A program made the translations under genes and the position numbers. Of a stretch of 34,927 nt of DNA, positions 8,194 through 15,817 are shown piece after piece (the first letter of the stretch is position 1; the number at the start of each line of letters is the position of its first letter). This DNA comes from Anaerolineae bacterium (GTDB lineage Bacteria; Chloroflexota; Anaerolineae; Aggregatilineales; Phototrophicaceae). The notes beneath the pieces were generated by a model. It saw nothing but the letters and a program-made list of their open reading frames with translations. It did no database searches and was not told where the DNA came from. The stretch lies in assembly GCA_025454525.1 (NCBI GenBank), contig JALOOG010000035.1, positions 1-34,927 of the forward strand, written 5' to 3'.

Positions 8194-8424
8194 ATGTTCA
8201 AATCACTCGCTCTTGGGGCAATCCGCTTTTATAAACGTTATCTTTCGCCCCTCTTGCCCCCGTCTTGCCGCTTTGAACCCACTTGTTCGCAATATACCTA
8301 TCAGGCCATCGAAATTTATGGTGTTGTCCGTGGGACGTGGCTGGGTATGAAACGGATTGCGCGTTGTAATCCGCTCAACCCCGGCGGTTATGACCCCGTA
8401 CCACCCAAACTACAAAGGAAATAA
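8194..8424 (+). CDS. yidD: Membrane protein insertion efficiency factor YidD
   Basis: 76 residues, full length for the YidD (DUF37, haemolytic-domain) family, which assists insertion of proteins at the Sec/YidC site on the inner face of the membrane. An N-terminal amphipathic stretch with [20 protein letters not shown] is followed by [12 protein letters not shown] and the diagnostic [17 protein letters not shown]. The three cysteines in the CRF, PTCSQY and ARCNP motifs are all present. The gene lies between rnpA and a lipoprotein gene, whose ATG follows its stop by 7 bases, so translation is probably coupled. Confidence 0.95.
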   Translation: MFKSLALGAIRFYKRYLSPLLPPSCRFEPTCSQYTYQAIEIYGVVRGTWLGMKRIARCNPLNPGGYDPVPPKLQRK

Positions 8425-8431
8425 GCACAAC

Positions 8432-9595
8432 ATGACTCGTACTTTCCGTTTTACGCTCTTGGCCGTCGCGTTGATGGCCGTGATCATCACGGGCTGTATC
8501 CCAACACGCATCGGGGTCAGTTGGCCGGCCGTCGCGGTGATCGGCCCAGAACAACAGATCATGGTCGCACGCAACGAATTTATTGTGATGATCGATCCGT
8601 CCACGGGGGGCGAAGTGCCACTCTTTAATGAGGACGGCGCACCTCGCATTGATCCACAAACCAATCAAGCGCGCACATGGGAGATCAACACCCTACAAGG
8701 CGCTCAATTCTTCTCGATTCCCACGGTGCTTGACGATGAAACCCTGTTGATCGCCGATTACAACAACCGTCGGTTGCTCCGTATCGATGCGGTGAACGCC
8801 CGCGTCAATAATCCCACTGGTAGCCCGATCAACGGTCAAGTGATCGCGAATCTGATCAATGACGGGACACGGGTCTTTTTGCCGTATTACAATCATGACA
8901 TCGCCGCTTATGATATGGAAACCGGTGAGCGCTTGTGGGAGTTTAAAACTGACAACGGGATCTGGTCACAACCGCTGTTACATGAGGGGATCCTCTATTT
9001 CGGCTCAATGGATCACTTCCTTTATGCGGTGAACGCCGAAACGGGTGAACAAGTGTGGGCGTTGGACTTGGGCGGCGCGATCCCAAGCAGTCCGACCCTG
9101 TATAACGGCCGTCTCTATATTGGCAATTTCGCCGAACGCCTGTTTGAGATCTCACTCACCGGGGAGATCCTCAATGATTACACCGTCACGAACTGGATCT
9201 GGAGTACCCCGACGATCCGCGATAATCAACTTTACACGGCGGATTTAGAAGGTTTTGTGTACGCTTTTGAGATCGGTGCAGAAGGCGGTTTAACGGAAAT
9301 CTGGAGAGCGCAGGCCGCTACTCGTGGGATTCGCCCCGCGCCGTTGTTGACTGAGGATTGGGTGATCGTGGCCGGCCGCGATGGCTTTCTCTATTGGTTA
9401 GATCGCGCAACGGGTCAAACCCAGATTCAGAAGCAAGTGCAACAAGAGGTCTTGTCGGATATACTGTTAATTGAGCCGTCGGAGACGGTCAATATCGCGC
9501 AACCGCTGGTGGTGGTCAGTTCCACCAATCACAGCCAATTGTTAGTCGCCTTCACTTTAGACGACGGCGAACAGGTCTGGACATACAGCCGTTAG
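8432..9595 (+). CDS. PQQ-like beta-propeller lipoprotein
   Basis: The frame opens earlier (8357), but the ATG at 8432 has AAAGGAAA upstream and begins a lipoprotein signal peptide ending in a lipobox at ITGC (Cys near residue 22); 387 residues. The rest shows repeated propeller-blade signatures of the PQQ/BamB type: AYDMETGERLWEFKTDNG, AVNAETGEQVWALDLGG, YAFEIG, WLDRATGQTQI, and a final DDGEQVWTY. It would sit on the outer face of the membrane as a scaffold or, with cofactor, as an enzyme; no dehydrogenase partner is seen. Its place between yidD and yidC suggests a role in membrane-protein assembly, which is inference. It overlaps nothing and precedes yidC by 21 bases. Confidence 0.85.
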   Translation: MTRTFRFTLLAVALMAVIITGCIPTRIGVSWPAVAVIGPEQQIMVARNEFIVMIDPSTGGEVPLFNEDGAPRIDPQTNQARTWEINTLQGAQFFSIPTVLDDETLLIADYNNRRLLRIDAVNARVNNPTGSPINGQVIANLINDGTRVFLPYYNHDIAAYDMETGERLWEFKTDNGIWSQPLLHEGILYFGSMDHFLYAVNAETGEQVWALDLGGAIPSSPTLYNGRLYIGNFAERLFEISLTGEILNDYTVTNWIWSTPTIRDNQLYTADLEGFVYAFEIGAEGGLTEIWRAQAATRGIRPAPLLTEDWVIVAGRDGFLYWLDRATGQTQIQKQVQQEVLSDILLIEPSETVNIAQPLVVVSSTNHSQLLVAFTLDDGEQVWTYSR

Positions 9596-9616
9596 ACAGG
9601 TGAAGGAGGAGATGAG

Positions 9617-10564
9617 ATGGACTTTTTAGTAAACCCACTGGTAACGCTGTTAGCCCTATTGTATCAGGTGTTGGGCAATAACATCGTGTTAGCGATCGTG
9701 GTCTTGACGATCATCATCCGCGTGGCGGTCGCACCGTTGATGAATCAGCAGTTAAAATCATCGGCAGCGATGCAAGAATTGCAACCGCGGATCAAGAAAC
9801 TGCAAGAAAAGTACAAAAACGATCGCGAAAAGCTTTCCCAAGCGCAAATGCAATTGTATCGTGAACATGGCATCAATCCATTCGGCGGCTGTTTGCCGTT
9901 GCTGGTGCAGTTGCCGATCTTGTTAGCGCTGTATGCGACGATCTCTCATGCACTCGCTTCGACTCCGTATCAGGTGGTGGATCTTTCGGGACGGCTCTTG
10001 ATTCCCGGTCTAGAGCAGTTGATCCCGGTCGATAAAATCTGGTTGGGCATGGATCTGACTCAAGCGCCGCAATTGTTGATCACGAGTGCGCCTTGGGCGT
10101 TGTTGTTTCCGATCTTGGTGTTGGTCACCACTTGGCTACAATCGAAATTGACCATTCCGGTACAAACCCAAGATCCCAATGAAGAACCTAACCCGGCCGT
10201 AGCGATGTCCCGTTCGATGACCACGATCATGCCGCTGATGTTTGGCTTTTTCTCGCTATCCTTCCCGATCGGCCTATCGATCTATTTCATCGTCGGTAAC
10301 TTGATTGGGATCGCCCAATACACCGCGATCGGTCGGGCCGATTGGAAAGGGACTTTTGGTTTTGGCCCCAGTTTGCGTCCGTTGGCGACTCCCTTCAAAT
10401 CGCCCGTTGATGATGCAGATGATGAGGTGATCGTTGGCCCGAATGGTAACAAACGTAATGCCGCGCAAGAAGTCTTAAAGGTCAAACCGGCCACGGTCAA
10501 CGCGGTGCGTACCACTAGCGGCGGGATCAGCAGCGGCGGTAAGAAAAAACGCCCGAAAAAATAG
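9617..10564 (+). CDS. yidC: Membrane protein insertase YidC/Oxa1
   Basis: 315 residues with five predicted membrane helices, of the short Gram-positive/Oxa1 type lacking the large periplasmic domain. Visible family marks: TIIIRVAVAPLMNQQLKSSA with the groove arginine in helix 1, a cytoplasmic coiled-coil hairpin (LQPRIKKLQEKYKNDREKLS), INPFGGCLPLLVQLPILLAL, and late helices ending near GLSIYFIVGNLIGIAQ. The C-terminus is a basic tail (GGKKKRPKK) typical for ribosome contact. AAGGAGGAGATGAG precedes the start, a very strong ribosome site. It follows the lipoprotein gene and precedes jag. Confidence 0.95.
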   Translation: MDFLVNPLVTLLALLYQVLGNNIVLAIVVLTIIIRVAVAPLMNQQLKSSAAMQELQPRIKKLQEKYKNDREKLSQAQMQLYREHGINPFGGCLPLLVQLPILLALYATISHALASTPYQVVDLSGRLLIPGLEQLIPVDKIWLGMDLTQAPQLLITSAPWALLFPILVLVTTWLQSKLTIPVQTQDPNEEPNPAVAMSRSMTTIMPLMFGFFSLSFPIGLSIYFIVGNLIGIAQYTAIGRADWKGTFGFGPSLRPLATPFKSPVDDADDEVIVGPNGNKRNAAQEVLKVKPATVNAVRTTSGGISSGGKKKRPKK

Positions 10565-10580
10565 GCTAACTTTATCGTGA

Positions 10581-10613
10581 GTCGGGATATACGAGGGAAT
10601 ATCCCGACGGTTT
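10581..10613 (+). terminator. Hairpin between yidC and jag, weak terminator or attenuator
   Basis: A perfect 10-bp stem, GTCGGGATAT (10581-10590) with ATATCCCGAC (10599-10608), 8-nt loop, followed by GGTTTT. The short T-run suggests partial termination, lowering jag relative to yidC. Confidence 0.5.
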
Positions 10614-10636
10614 TATCAACGCAAGGACTTTTACTT

Positions 10637-11653
10637 ATGAATGATCGACCCTCTGTAGAGATGAGCGCAGACACCATAGAAGAAGCAGTCGCCAAAGGAC
10701 TCGCGGAATTAGGGGTAAGCGCTAGTGATGTGATTGTGGAAGTCTTAGAAGAACCGAGTCGCGGAGTCTTTGGGATCGGTGCGCGCCCGGCGAAAGTGCG
10801 CTTACAATTGTTTCGGCGACCGATGCCACCGCCTCCCCCACCAACGCCGACTGTAACGCCGACGATGGCCGCCGCCCCCCCTAAGGTCGCACCGTCTGAA
10901 CCGCGCCCTGAAGTGCGTCGTTATCAACCGCCCCGTGACGAGGATCGTCCACCGCGCCGTCCCCCGTCGGATCGCAAAGGCACAAAACCGGACGGCACCC
11001 CCCGTACTGATCGGAGCAGCGATCGTCGCCCGAAGCAAAATCAACCGGATCGAGATCGCAATCGCCCTCGCGATCGTGGGTTGGATCGCGATCCGAAGCG
11101 TAAACCAGCTGAAAATGAAGAACATTTCGACTATAGCGAAGATTTTGATGCCTATGCGTTCGGTGAGATTCAGGATGAGGCCGCTAGTCCCGATAGCGAT
11201 GCCGCCCGTGAGATCCTCAACGAATTGTTAAGCTACATGGGGGTGCGCGCTCAAGTCCGGGTGACTCGCGCTGCCTCGCATCAGCCCAACGATAATCCGC
11301 CGTATCTGCTCAATATTGAAGGCCCACGTACCGATGTATTGGTCGGTCGTCGGGGGGATACTTTAGCGGCGTTGCAATACATCACCCGGTTGATCGCGAG
11401 TCGGAAACTGGGACGGCGTGCCAATATCGTGATCGATGTGGAAGGATACAAAGCGCGTCGTTCGCAAAAATTGCGCGAGTTAGCCGGTCGCATGGCAGAA
11501 CAAGCGCTCCGGGACGGTCGCACAGTGGTTTTAGAGCCGATGCCGCCGCATGAACGCCGGATTATCCACATGACCTTACGGAGTCACCCAGAGGTATCGA
11601 CCAAAAGCGTCGGTGAAGGTGATGCGCGCAAAGTGACCATTATCCCGAAGTAG
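10637..11653 (+). CDS. jag: Jag/KhpB RNA-binding protein (Jag-N, KH, R3H)
   Basis: The ATG at 10637 is chosen: AAGGA lies 9 nt upstream and residue 1 onward begins the Jag-N domain (VEMSADTIEEAVAKGLAELG), while the longer frame from 10577 runs through the hairpin. 338 residues. Order: Jag-N about 1-60 with GVFGIGARPAKVRL; a long disordered Arg/Pro/Asp-rich linker about 65-160; KH domain about 190-260 with the GRRGDTLAALQYI loop; R3H domain about 270-338 with ERRIIHMTL. KhpB-type proteins bind RNA and affect cell division and envelope growth. The linker is much longer than in Firmicutes homologues. This is the last gene of the block, closed by a terminator. Confidence 0.93.
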   Translation: MNDRPSVEMSADTIEEAVAKGLAELGVSASDVIVEVLEEPSRGVFGIGARPAKVRLQLFRRPMPPPPPPTPTVTPTMAAAPPKVAPSEPRPEVRRYQPPRDEDRPPRRPPSDRKGTKPDGTPRTDRSSDRRPKQNQPDRDRNRPRDRGLDRDPKRKPAENEEHFDYSEDFDAYAFGEIQDEAASPDSDAAREILNELLSYMGVRAQVRVTRAASHQPNDNPPYLLNIEGPRTDVLVGRRGDTLAALQYITRLIASRKLGRRANIVIDVEGYKARRSQKLRELAGRMAEQALRDGRTVVLEPMPPHERRIIHMTLRSHPEVSTKSVGEGDARKVTIIPK

Positions 11654-11661
11654 TCTCACCC

Positions 11662-11699
11662 AACCAGGCGGAGCCGTGAAGAAGATCCGCCTGGTTTAA
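11662..11699 (+). terminator. Terminator of the rpmH-jag block
   Basis: An 11-bp perfect stem, AACCAGGCGGA (11662-11672) with TCCGCCTGGTT (11686-11696), followed by a short T/A-rich stretch (TAACTTTG). Confidence 0.7.
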
Positions 11700-11941
11700 C
11701 TTTGTAAAGGCATTTAACCTTGAACAGTCTCCTCATAGAACCATAGAAATGAGTCTAGAAAAGTTTCCGTTAAAAACTTTGGCACAATGGAAGAATCGAG
11801 AAAGAGCCATGGCAAGCCGTTAAACTTCGCTCTTTACGAATTTAGCTAACCATGAGGAAGGGGTGGTGCGTCTCCAAGGATAGGGAACTTTTTTAAAGTT
11901 ATCTTGAAGACTGTACCCACATTCCATCAATTTTCCCTAAC
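11700..11941. other. Gene-free intergenic stretch
   Basis: About 240 bases with no credible ORF. Only weak A/T inverted repeats are seen (for example AACTTTTTTAAAGTT near 11887). It contains no GATC, unlike the flanking genes. The tpx promoter begins at its right edge. Confidence 0.5.
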
Positions 11942-11970
11942 TTGACGTTAGCAGGATTATTTTGTATCAT
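11942..11970 (+). promoter_or_regulatory. Sigma-70-type promoter of tpx
   Basis: TTGACG (11942-11947), exact 17-bp spacer, TATCAT (11965-11970), about 77 bases upstream of the tpx start. GGGAGC and an A-rich stretch precede the ATG. Confidence 0.7.
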
Positions 11971-12046
11971 TTACTAGCATTCTCCGCCGTGAACCGTGCG
12001 GTTAAAATAGTTACTTCGCATATCAGACAGGGAGCAACAGCTTAAA

Positions 12047-12562
12047 ATGACAACCGATCGTCCCGGGATGAAAGTCGGCCCTTTTGAACATCGTATCCAA
12101 AAAGACATGCTCACGGTGGGACAAACCGCACCGGATTTTGAGTTAATCGCACCCGATCTCTCAAAGCGCACCCTTGCCAACTATACAGGTAAAGTCAAGG
12201 TGATCAGTGTCGTGCCGTCGGTGGATACCAGCGTCTGTTCGGCACAAACGCGCCGCTTCAACCAAGAGGCGGCCGGGTTGGGTGATCAGATCGTGGTGTT
12301 GACGGTGAGTGCGGATCTGCCTTTTGCACTCAAGCGTTATTGTGCCAATGAAGGCATCGCTAACACCGAAACGCTTTCAGATCATCGGGAGATGCGTTTC
12401 GCCGATGATTATGGCGTGCATGACCTCGATTGGCGGGTGTGTCAGCGGGCAGTGTTTGTGATCGATCAACAAGACACGGTGCAATTGGCCGAATATGTCG
12501 AAGTGATCGGCCATGAAGTCAACTTTGACGCGGCCCTAGCCATAGCCCGATCGCTCATTTAA
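12047..12562 (+). CDS. tpx: Thiol peroxidase (Tpx-type peroxiredoxin)
   Basis: 171 residues, the normal length for the atypical 2-Cys Tpx family, a cytoplasmic enzyme that reduces hydroperoxides with thioredoxin. The catalytic site is VPSVDTSVCSAQTRRFNQEA with peroxidatic Cys64; the resolving Cys99 lies in RYCANEG, the same spacing as Cys61/Cys95 of E. coli Tpx. PDFEL and TLSDHRE are further family marks. A third cysteine in WRVCQRAVFVID replaces a residue that is usually Gly or Leu. The ATG is preferred over later methionines because the family's N-terminal beta strands need it. It has its own promoter and terminator, so it is monocistronic. Confidence 0.95.
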   Translation: MTTDRPGMKVGPFEHRIQKDMLTVGQTAPDFELIAPDLSKRTLANYTGKVKVISVVPSVDTSVCSAQTRRFNQEAAGLGDQIVVLTVSADLPFALKRYCANEGIANTETLSDHREMRFADDYGVHDLDWRVCQRAVFVIDQQDTVQLAEYVEVIGHEVNFDAALAIARSLI

Positions 12563-12608
12563 ATTCATCGGGGGGCGGGGATCGCCGTCTCCTCACGCCC
12601 CCATGAAT
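12563..12608 (+). terminator. GC-rich hairpin after tpx
   Basis: ATTCAT-C-GGGGGGCG pairs with CGCCCCCATGAAT around a loop of about 17 nt, forming a long stem with a small bulge. There is only a weak T-run downstream (GGATATTTTG), so termination may be partial and the next small gene may be read through. Confidence 0.5.
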
Positions 12609-12635
12609 GGGATATTTTGAAAGGAAGCACAGAAG

Positions 12636-12833
12636 ATGGACGCATCAACGTTAAGAGCAATCCTGATCGTGGCCGGGTCGTTTATGATCTTCGGCGGGGT
12701 GTTCAATATCAGCTGGATCATGAACAGTCGGCGCGGTCAAGGTTGTGCTCGCCTCATCGGGCGCGGCATGGTGCGCGTGTTATATATTCTCATGGGGATC
12801 GCTTCGATCGTTTTGGCATTCACCGTGCGATGA
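12636..12833 (+). CDS. Imm17-like small two-helix membrane protein
   Basis: 65 residues with two hydrophobic helices (about 7-28 and 46-64) separated by a basic loop, NSRRGQGCARLIGRGMVRVL. The pattern N-x-R-R...L-x-G-R...R-x-x-Y-I-x-x-G resembles what I recall for the small Imm17 immunity family; this is recall, not a search. GAAAGGAAG lies 10 nt before the ATG. Imm17 proteins were named from toxin-immunity loci, but many are solitary membrane proteins of unknown role, and no toxin gene is next to this one. It lies 73 bases after tpx and converges on the PBP-like gene. Confidence 0.7.
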   Translation: MDASTLRAILIVAGSFMIFGGVFNISWIMNSRRGQGCARLIGRGMVRVLYILMGIASIVLAFTVR

Positions 12834-12855
12834 GCTTGATCCCCAAGGATAAATT

Positions 12856-15807
12856 TTAGCGGCGGACTTCCACCGTGATCTCCGCGCTCTGTTGGCGATT
12901 GCCCGCGCTATCATAGGCGATCGCATAATAACGCCCCACTCCGATCCCTTGAATGGCAAAATCAAAGCTAAACGGCGCTTCGCTATCCAAGTTGAGCAGT
13001 TGACCGTTATAATAAAATTCGACGCGATCAAGGCTAAAGTTGTCTTGCACTTCGGCCACCAACGGGATCACCCGATCCACTGGAAACCGAAAAATCTTGC
13101 CGGCTTCACCGCCGCCGGCCGTCAAGGTGATCATCGGAGGCTGATTATCGATCCGCACCTGTACCGCCGCCCGTTGACGACTGTTATCGCGTCGCACCAC
13201 GGTTAACTCTAGCGTATACAGACCACTTAAACCACTGGTATCCCATAACCCCAAGATCGATCCGGGGGTAAAAGTCGTTTGCTGTTCGCCGATCTCCGTC
13301 CATGCAGTCGGGTTGATCCCTTCGCCATACGCCAAACGATAAAATTGCATGTTTTCGGTGTTCACATTGCCACGCAATTCGATCACCCCTTGCACATCCG
13401 CATACGGAGTCGGCGCGGTGATCGCGGTTTCGCCGAATAGATCTTGCGTGCGATAGATCGTATCAAATTCGGTTGGTGGAAGCGGAAGGCGATTCGCTCG
13501 CCACCATTCCAACGCCTGATCCGGCGGCACAAAGTAAGTTTCGCGCACGATCAAAGTTTCGGGGGTGGTCGCCACCGCTCGTAAACCGGTTTGCACGTTG
13601 ACCTCAAAACTCTGCCAGTAAGAATCAGCGACATTCGGCACAATGCCGTTGATAAACACTTCCTCAACTGTGGGACAAACACCATTTGGCAATAAACCGG
13701 AACGCTCACACACAGCTAAAGTGATCACCGATGCAGGACGAGTCCAGCGCGTTGGCACGATCGCGTCCCGGGTGTGCAGATATTCAGTGACCGCTTTCCA
13801 CACCGGCGCGCTCCCTTCTAACGCCGGGCCGGATAACCCCATTGGCGTAAAGTCGGATCGGCCCAGATGCACCCCGATCACATATTGCGGGGTGTAACCC
13901 ACCGTCCAATTGTCCACTTGATCTCCGGTCAGACCATTCACCACCGCGGAGAGACGATCGCCGCTTAAGATCAGCGGGGAATTGGGGCCGAATTGTTCGA
14001 TCCGATAGCGCGGATCGGAAAAAACATTGTTCACCAAGTAGCCTAATTCCGGGTAATCGCGGAAAATATTGGAGGCGGTGTTGAGACCCCCATCATACGC
14101 CCATAAGATCGTGCCGTCTGCATCGGTGATCTCTAAGACGGCGACCGGATCACGATTGCGAAACCCCACATCCCGCGGAGGCACAACCACCCCCCGCATC
14201 TCACCTAAGGCGGCGAACACCGAATAGGCGTAACTGACATCTAAGAGGGCCACTTCTCCGCCGCGCTCTAACAGCGAGAGGTGATACACACCCGCGTCTA
14301 AGCTATTGAGTCCGATCCGATGTGCGGATTGTAAGATCGCGCTAAAACCGTGCTGATTCGCTACCTGCACAGTAGGCACGAGTAAGCCACGCCCCACCGC
14401 CTCCCGTAAGCTCAATGGACCGCGAAACCGGCCATCGGGGTTACTGGGCGGGTAGATCAAATTCTCGCTTTGGCCGGGAAAGTTGCGCGGGATGTCTAAC
14501 AGCATGGACGCGGGTGTGAAGATCGTGCCTTGGATCGGTTGGCGAAAGCCTTCAAAGTAGACAAACGGGTACAAGGTGGGCCCCGGTTGATAGAGTGCGC
14601 GGGTGGCGGTGCCGATCAGGGCGCGGATCTCCCCTGTCTCTACATCGATCACCGTGATCGCCCCTTGATCGGGGGCAAAGGCCGCGATCGGAGCGGTATT
14701 CGGCAATTGAGCGGCCGCGGGGCATGGCGTGGTGATGGCCGGATCACGGTCGTCTAAGCGGGCCAAATGGGTTTGTAAAACACATTCCGCTTGCGCGTAG
14801 AGATCGAGGTCTAAGGTGGTGGTGATCGTTAGTCCGCCGCGTGAGACCAATTGACCGCCGTTTAAGCCGATCCCGTCTAAGATGATCTCGGCCTGTTGAC
14901 GGGCATACAACGAAAAATCGGGTGCGATCGCGGGGGTTTGTCCGGCGTTGGGCAATAACGGCGTTCGAGTGGCAATCGCTTGATCAAAGTCCGCTTGTGT
15001 GATCATGCCACTCGCTAACATCCGGCGTAAGGTGTCCGCTTGACGACCGCGGGCGGCGATCTCATCATCGATCGGGTTAAATTGGGGCGCGGTGGGAATC
15101 GAAGCCAATAACACGGCCTCATCTAAAGTCAGATCGCGGGCGCGCTTGCCTAAATAGACTTGGGCCGCCGCGTCGATTCCATAGGCTTCATTGCCGTAAA
15201 AATTGGTGTTAAGATGCCACTCCAAGATCGCGTCCGATGAATAGCGGCGGTTAATTTCGGCGATGAGGATGATCTCACGGGTACGATCTTCGACCGTCGA
15301 AAAATCGCCAGTGGGTGCGATCACATTACGGACAAGGCGGCCGGTCAAGCTGGTATCGGCGCTGATCGGCCCGGTGAACAGGTTACGCCATAAGCGCGTA
15401 CTTAGCCCGAATGGATCAAATTGTGCGCTTAATGGATAGCTGGGATCTTCGTTGAGTAAAGTCGCGGCGCTCAAATAAGGCGGCAATTGAGCGAGATCCA
15501 CCCATTCACGATTTTCGCCTAAGGGATCTTGCACGGCGAATAACAGGGTTTGTCCGGTGCGATCGTAGAGGCGGGTTGCGCCGATCACCGCGCTGACATC
15601 CAAGGTATCAGACGGATCGGGCAATGTGGCGCTCTCTTGTGCGTAGATCACGGCCGTGCCGGCCAAGATCGCCAAAGTGGGCAGGCCGATCAACACAGTG
15701 AATAACACCGCGATCACACCTAACCACGTTTGCCGAAGGGTTTGCCGATACACGCGCCGCTGTTTACGGTTGCGTCGCCGCCGGATAATTTGCGCGGGTG
15801 TGGTCAT
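12856..15807 (-). CDS. Class A PBP-like protein with degenerate transpeptidase (and partly degenerate GT51) sites
   Basis: 983 residues. One membrane helix (about 28-56), a GT51 transglycosylase-like domain (about 75-245), a transpeptidase-like domain (about 375-680) and a C-terminal Ig-like region (about 800-983). GT51 motif 1 keeps Glu120-Asp121 but loses the following F..H.G; motif 2 reads TSLTGRLVRN where the family has ST.TQQL.KN; motif 3 is good (REIILIAEINRRYSSDAILE, Glu178). In the transpeptidase part, PGSTFKPF has become PGPTLYPF (Ser410 to Pro, Lys413 to Tyr), SxN has become Gly474-Leu-Leu476, and KTG has become Leu626-Thr-Gly. It cannot acylate as a normal PBP. It is likely a scaffold, regulator or divergent glycan polymerase in the envelope. 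It lies beside proB. Confidence 0.9.
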   Translation of the reverse strand: MTTPAQIIRRRRNRKQRRVYRQTLRQTWLGVIAVLFTVLIGLPTLAILAGTAVIYAQESATLPDPSDTLDVSAVIGATRLYDRTGQTLLFAVQDPLGENREWVDLAQLPPYLSAATLLNEDPSYPLSAQFDPFGLSTRLWRNLFTGPISADTSLTGRLVRNVIAPTGDFSTVEDRTREIILIAEINRRYSSDAILEWHLNTNFYGNEAYGIDAAAQVYLGKRARDLTLDEAVLLASIPTAPQFNPIDDEIAARGRQADTLRRMLASGMITQADFDQAIATRTPLLPNAGQTPAIAPDFSLYARQQAEIILDGIGLNGGQLVSRGGLTITTTLDLDLYAQAECVLQTHLARLDDRDPAITTPCPAAAQLPNTAPIAAFAPDQGAITVIDVETGEIRALIGTATRALYQPGPTLYPFVYFEGFRQPIQGTIFTPASMLLDIPRNFPGQSENLIYPPSNPDGRFRGPLSLREAVGRGLLVPTVQVANQHGFSAILQSAHRIGLNSLDAGVYHLSLLERGGEVALLDVSYAYSVFAALGEMRGVVVPPRDVGFRNRDPVAVLEITDADGTILWAYDGGLNTASNIFRDYPELGYLVNNVFSDPRYRIEQFGPNSPLILSGDRLSAVVNGLTGDQVDNWTVGYTPQYVIGVHLGRSDFTPMGLSGPALEGSAPVWKAVTEYLHTRDAIVPTRWTRPASVITLAVCERSGLLPNGVCPTVEEVFINGIVPNVADSYWQSFEVNVQTGLRAVATTPETLIVRETYFVPPDQALEWWRANRLPLPPTEFDTIYRTQDLFGETAITAPTPYADVQGVIELRGNVNTENMQFYRLAYGEGINPTAWTEIGEQQTTFTPGSILGLWDTSGLSGLYTLELTVVRRDNSRQRAAVQVRIDNQPPMITLTAGGGEAGKIFRFPVDRVIPLVAEVQDNFSLDRVEFYYNGQLLNLDSEAPFSFDFAIQGIGVGRYYAIAYDSAGNRQQSAEITVEVRR

Positions 15808-15817
15808 CTGATTGTCC

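Noticed and set aside
11562-11570. TTATCCACA, a perfect DnaA-box sequence
   Set aside because: It is a single copy inside the R3H coding part of jag, with no cluster, AT-rich unwinding region or dnaA gene nearby; chance within coding sequence is likelier than oriC.
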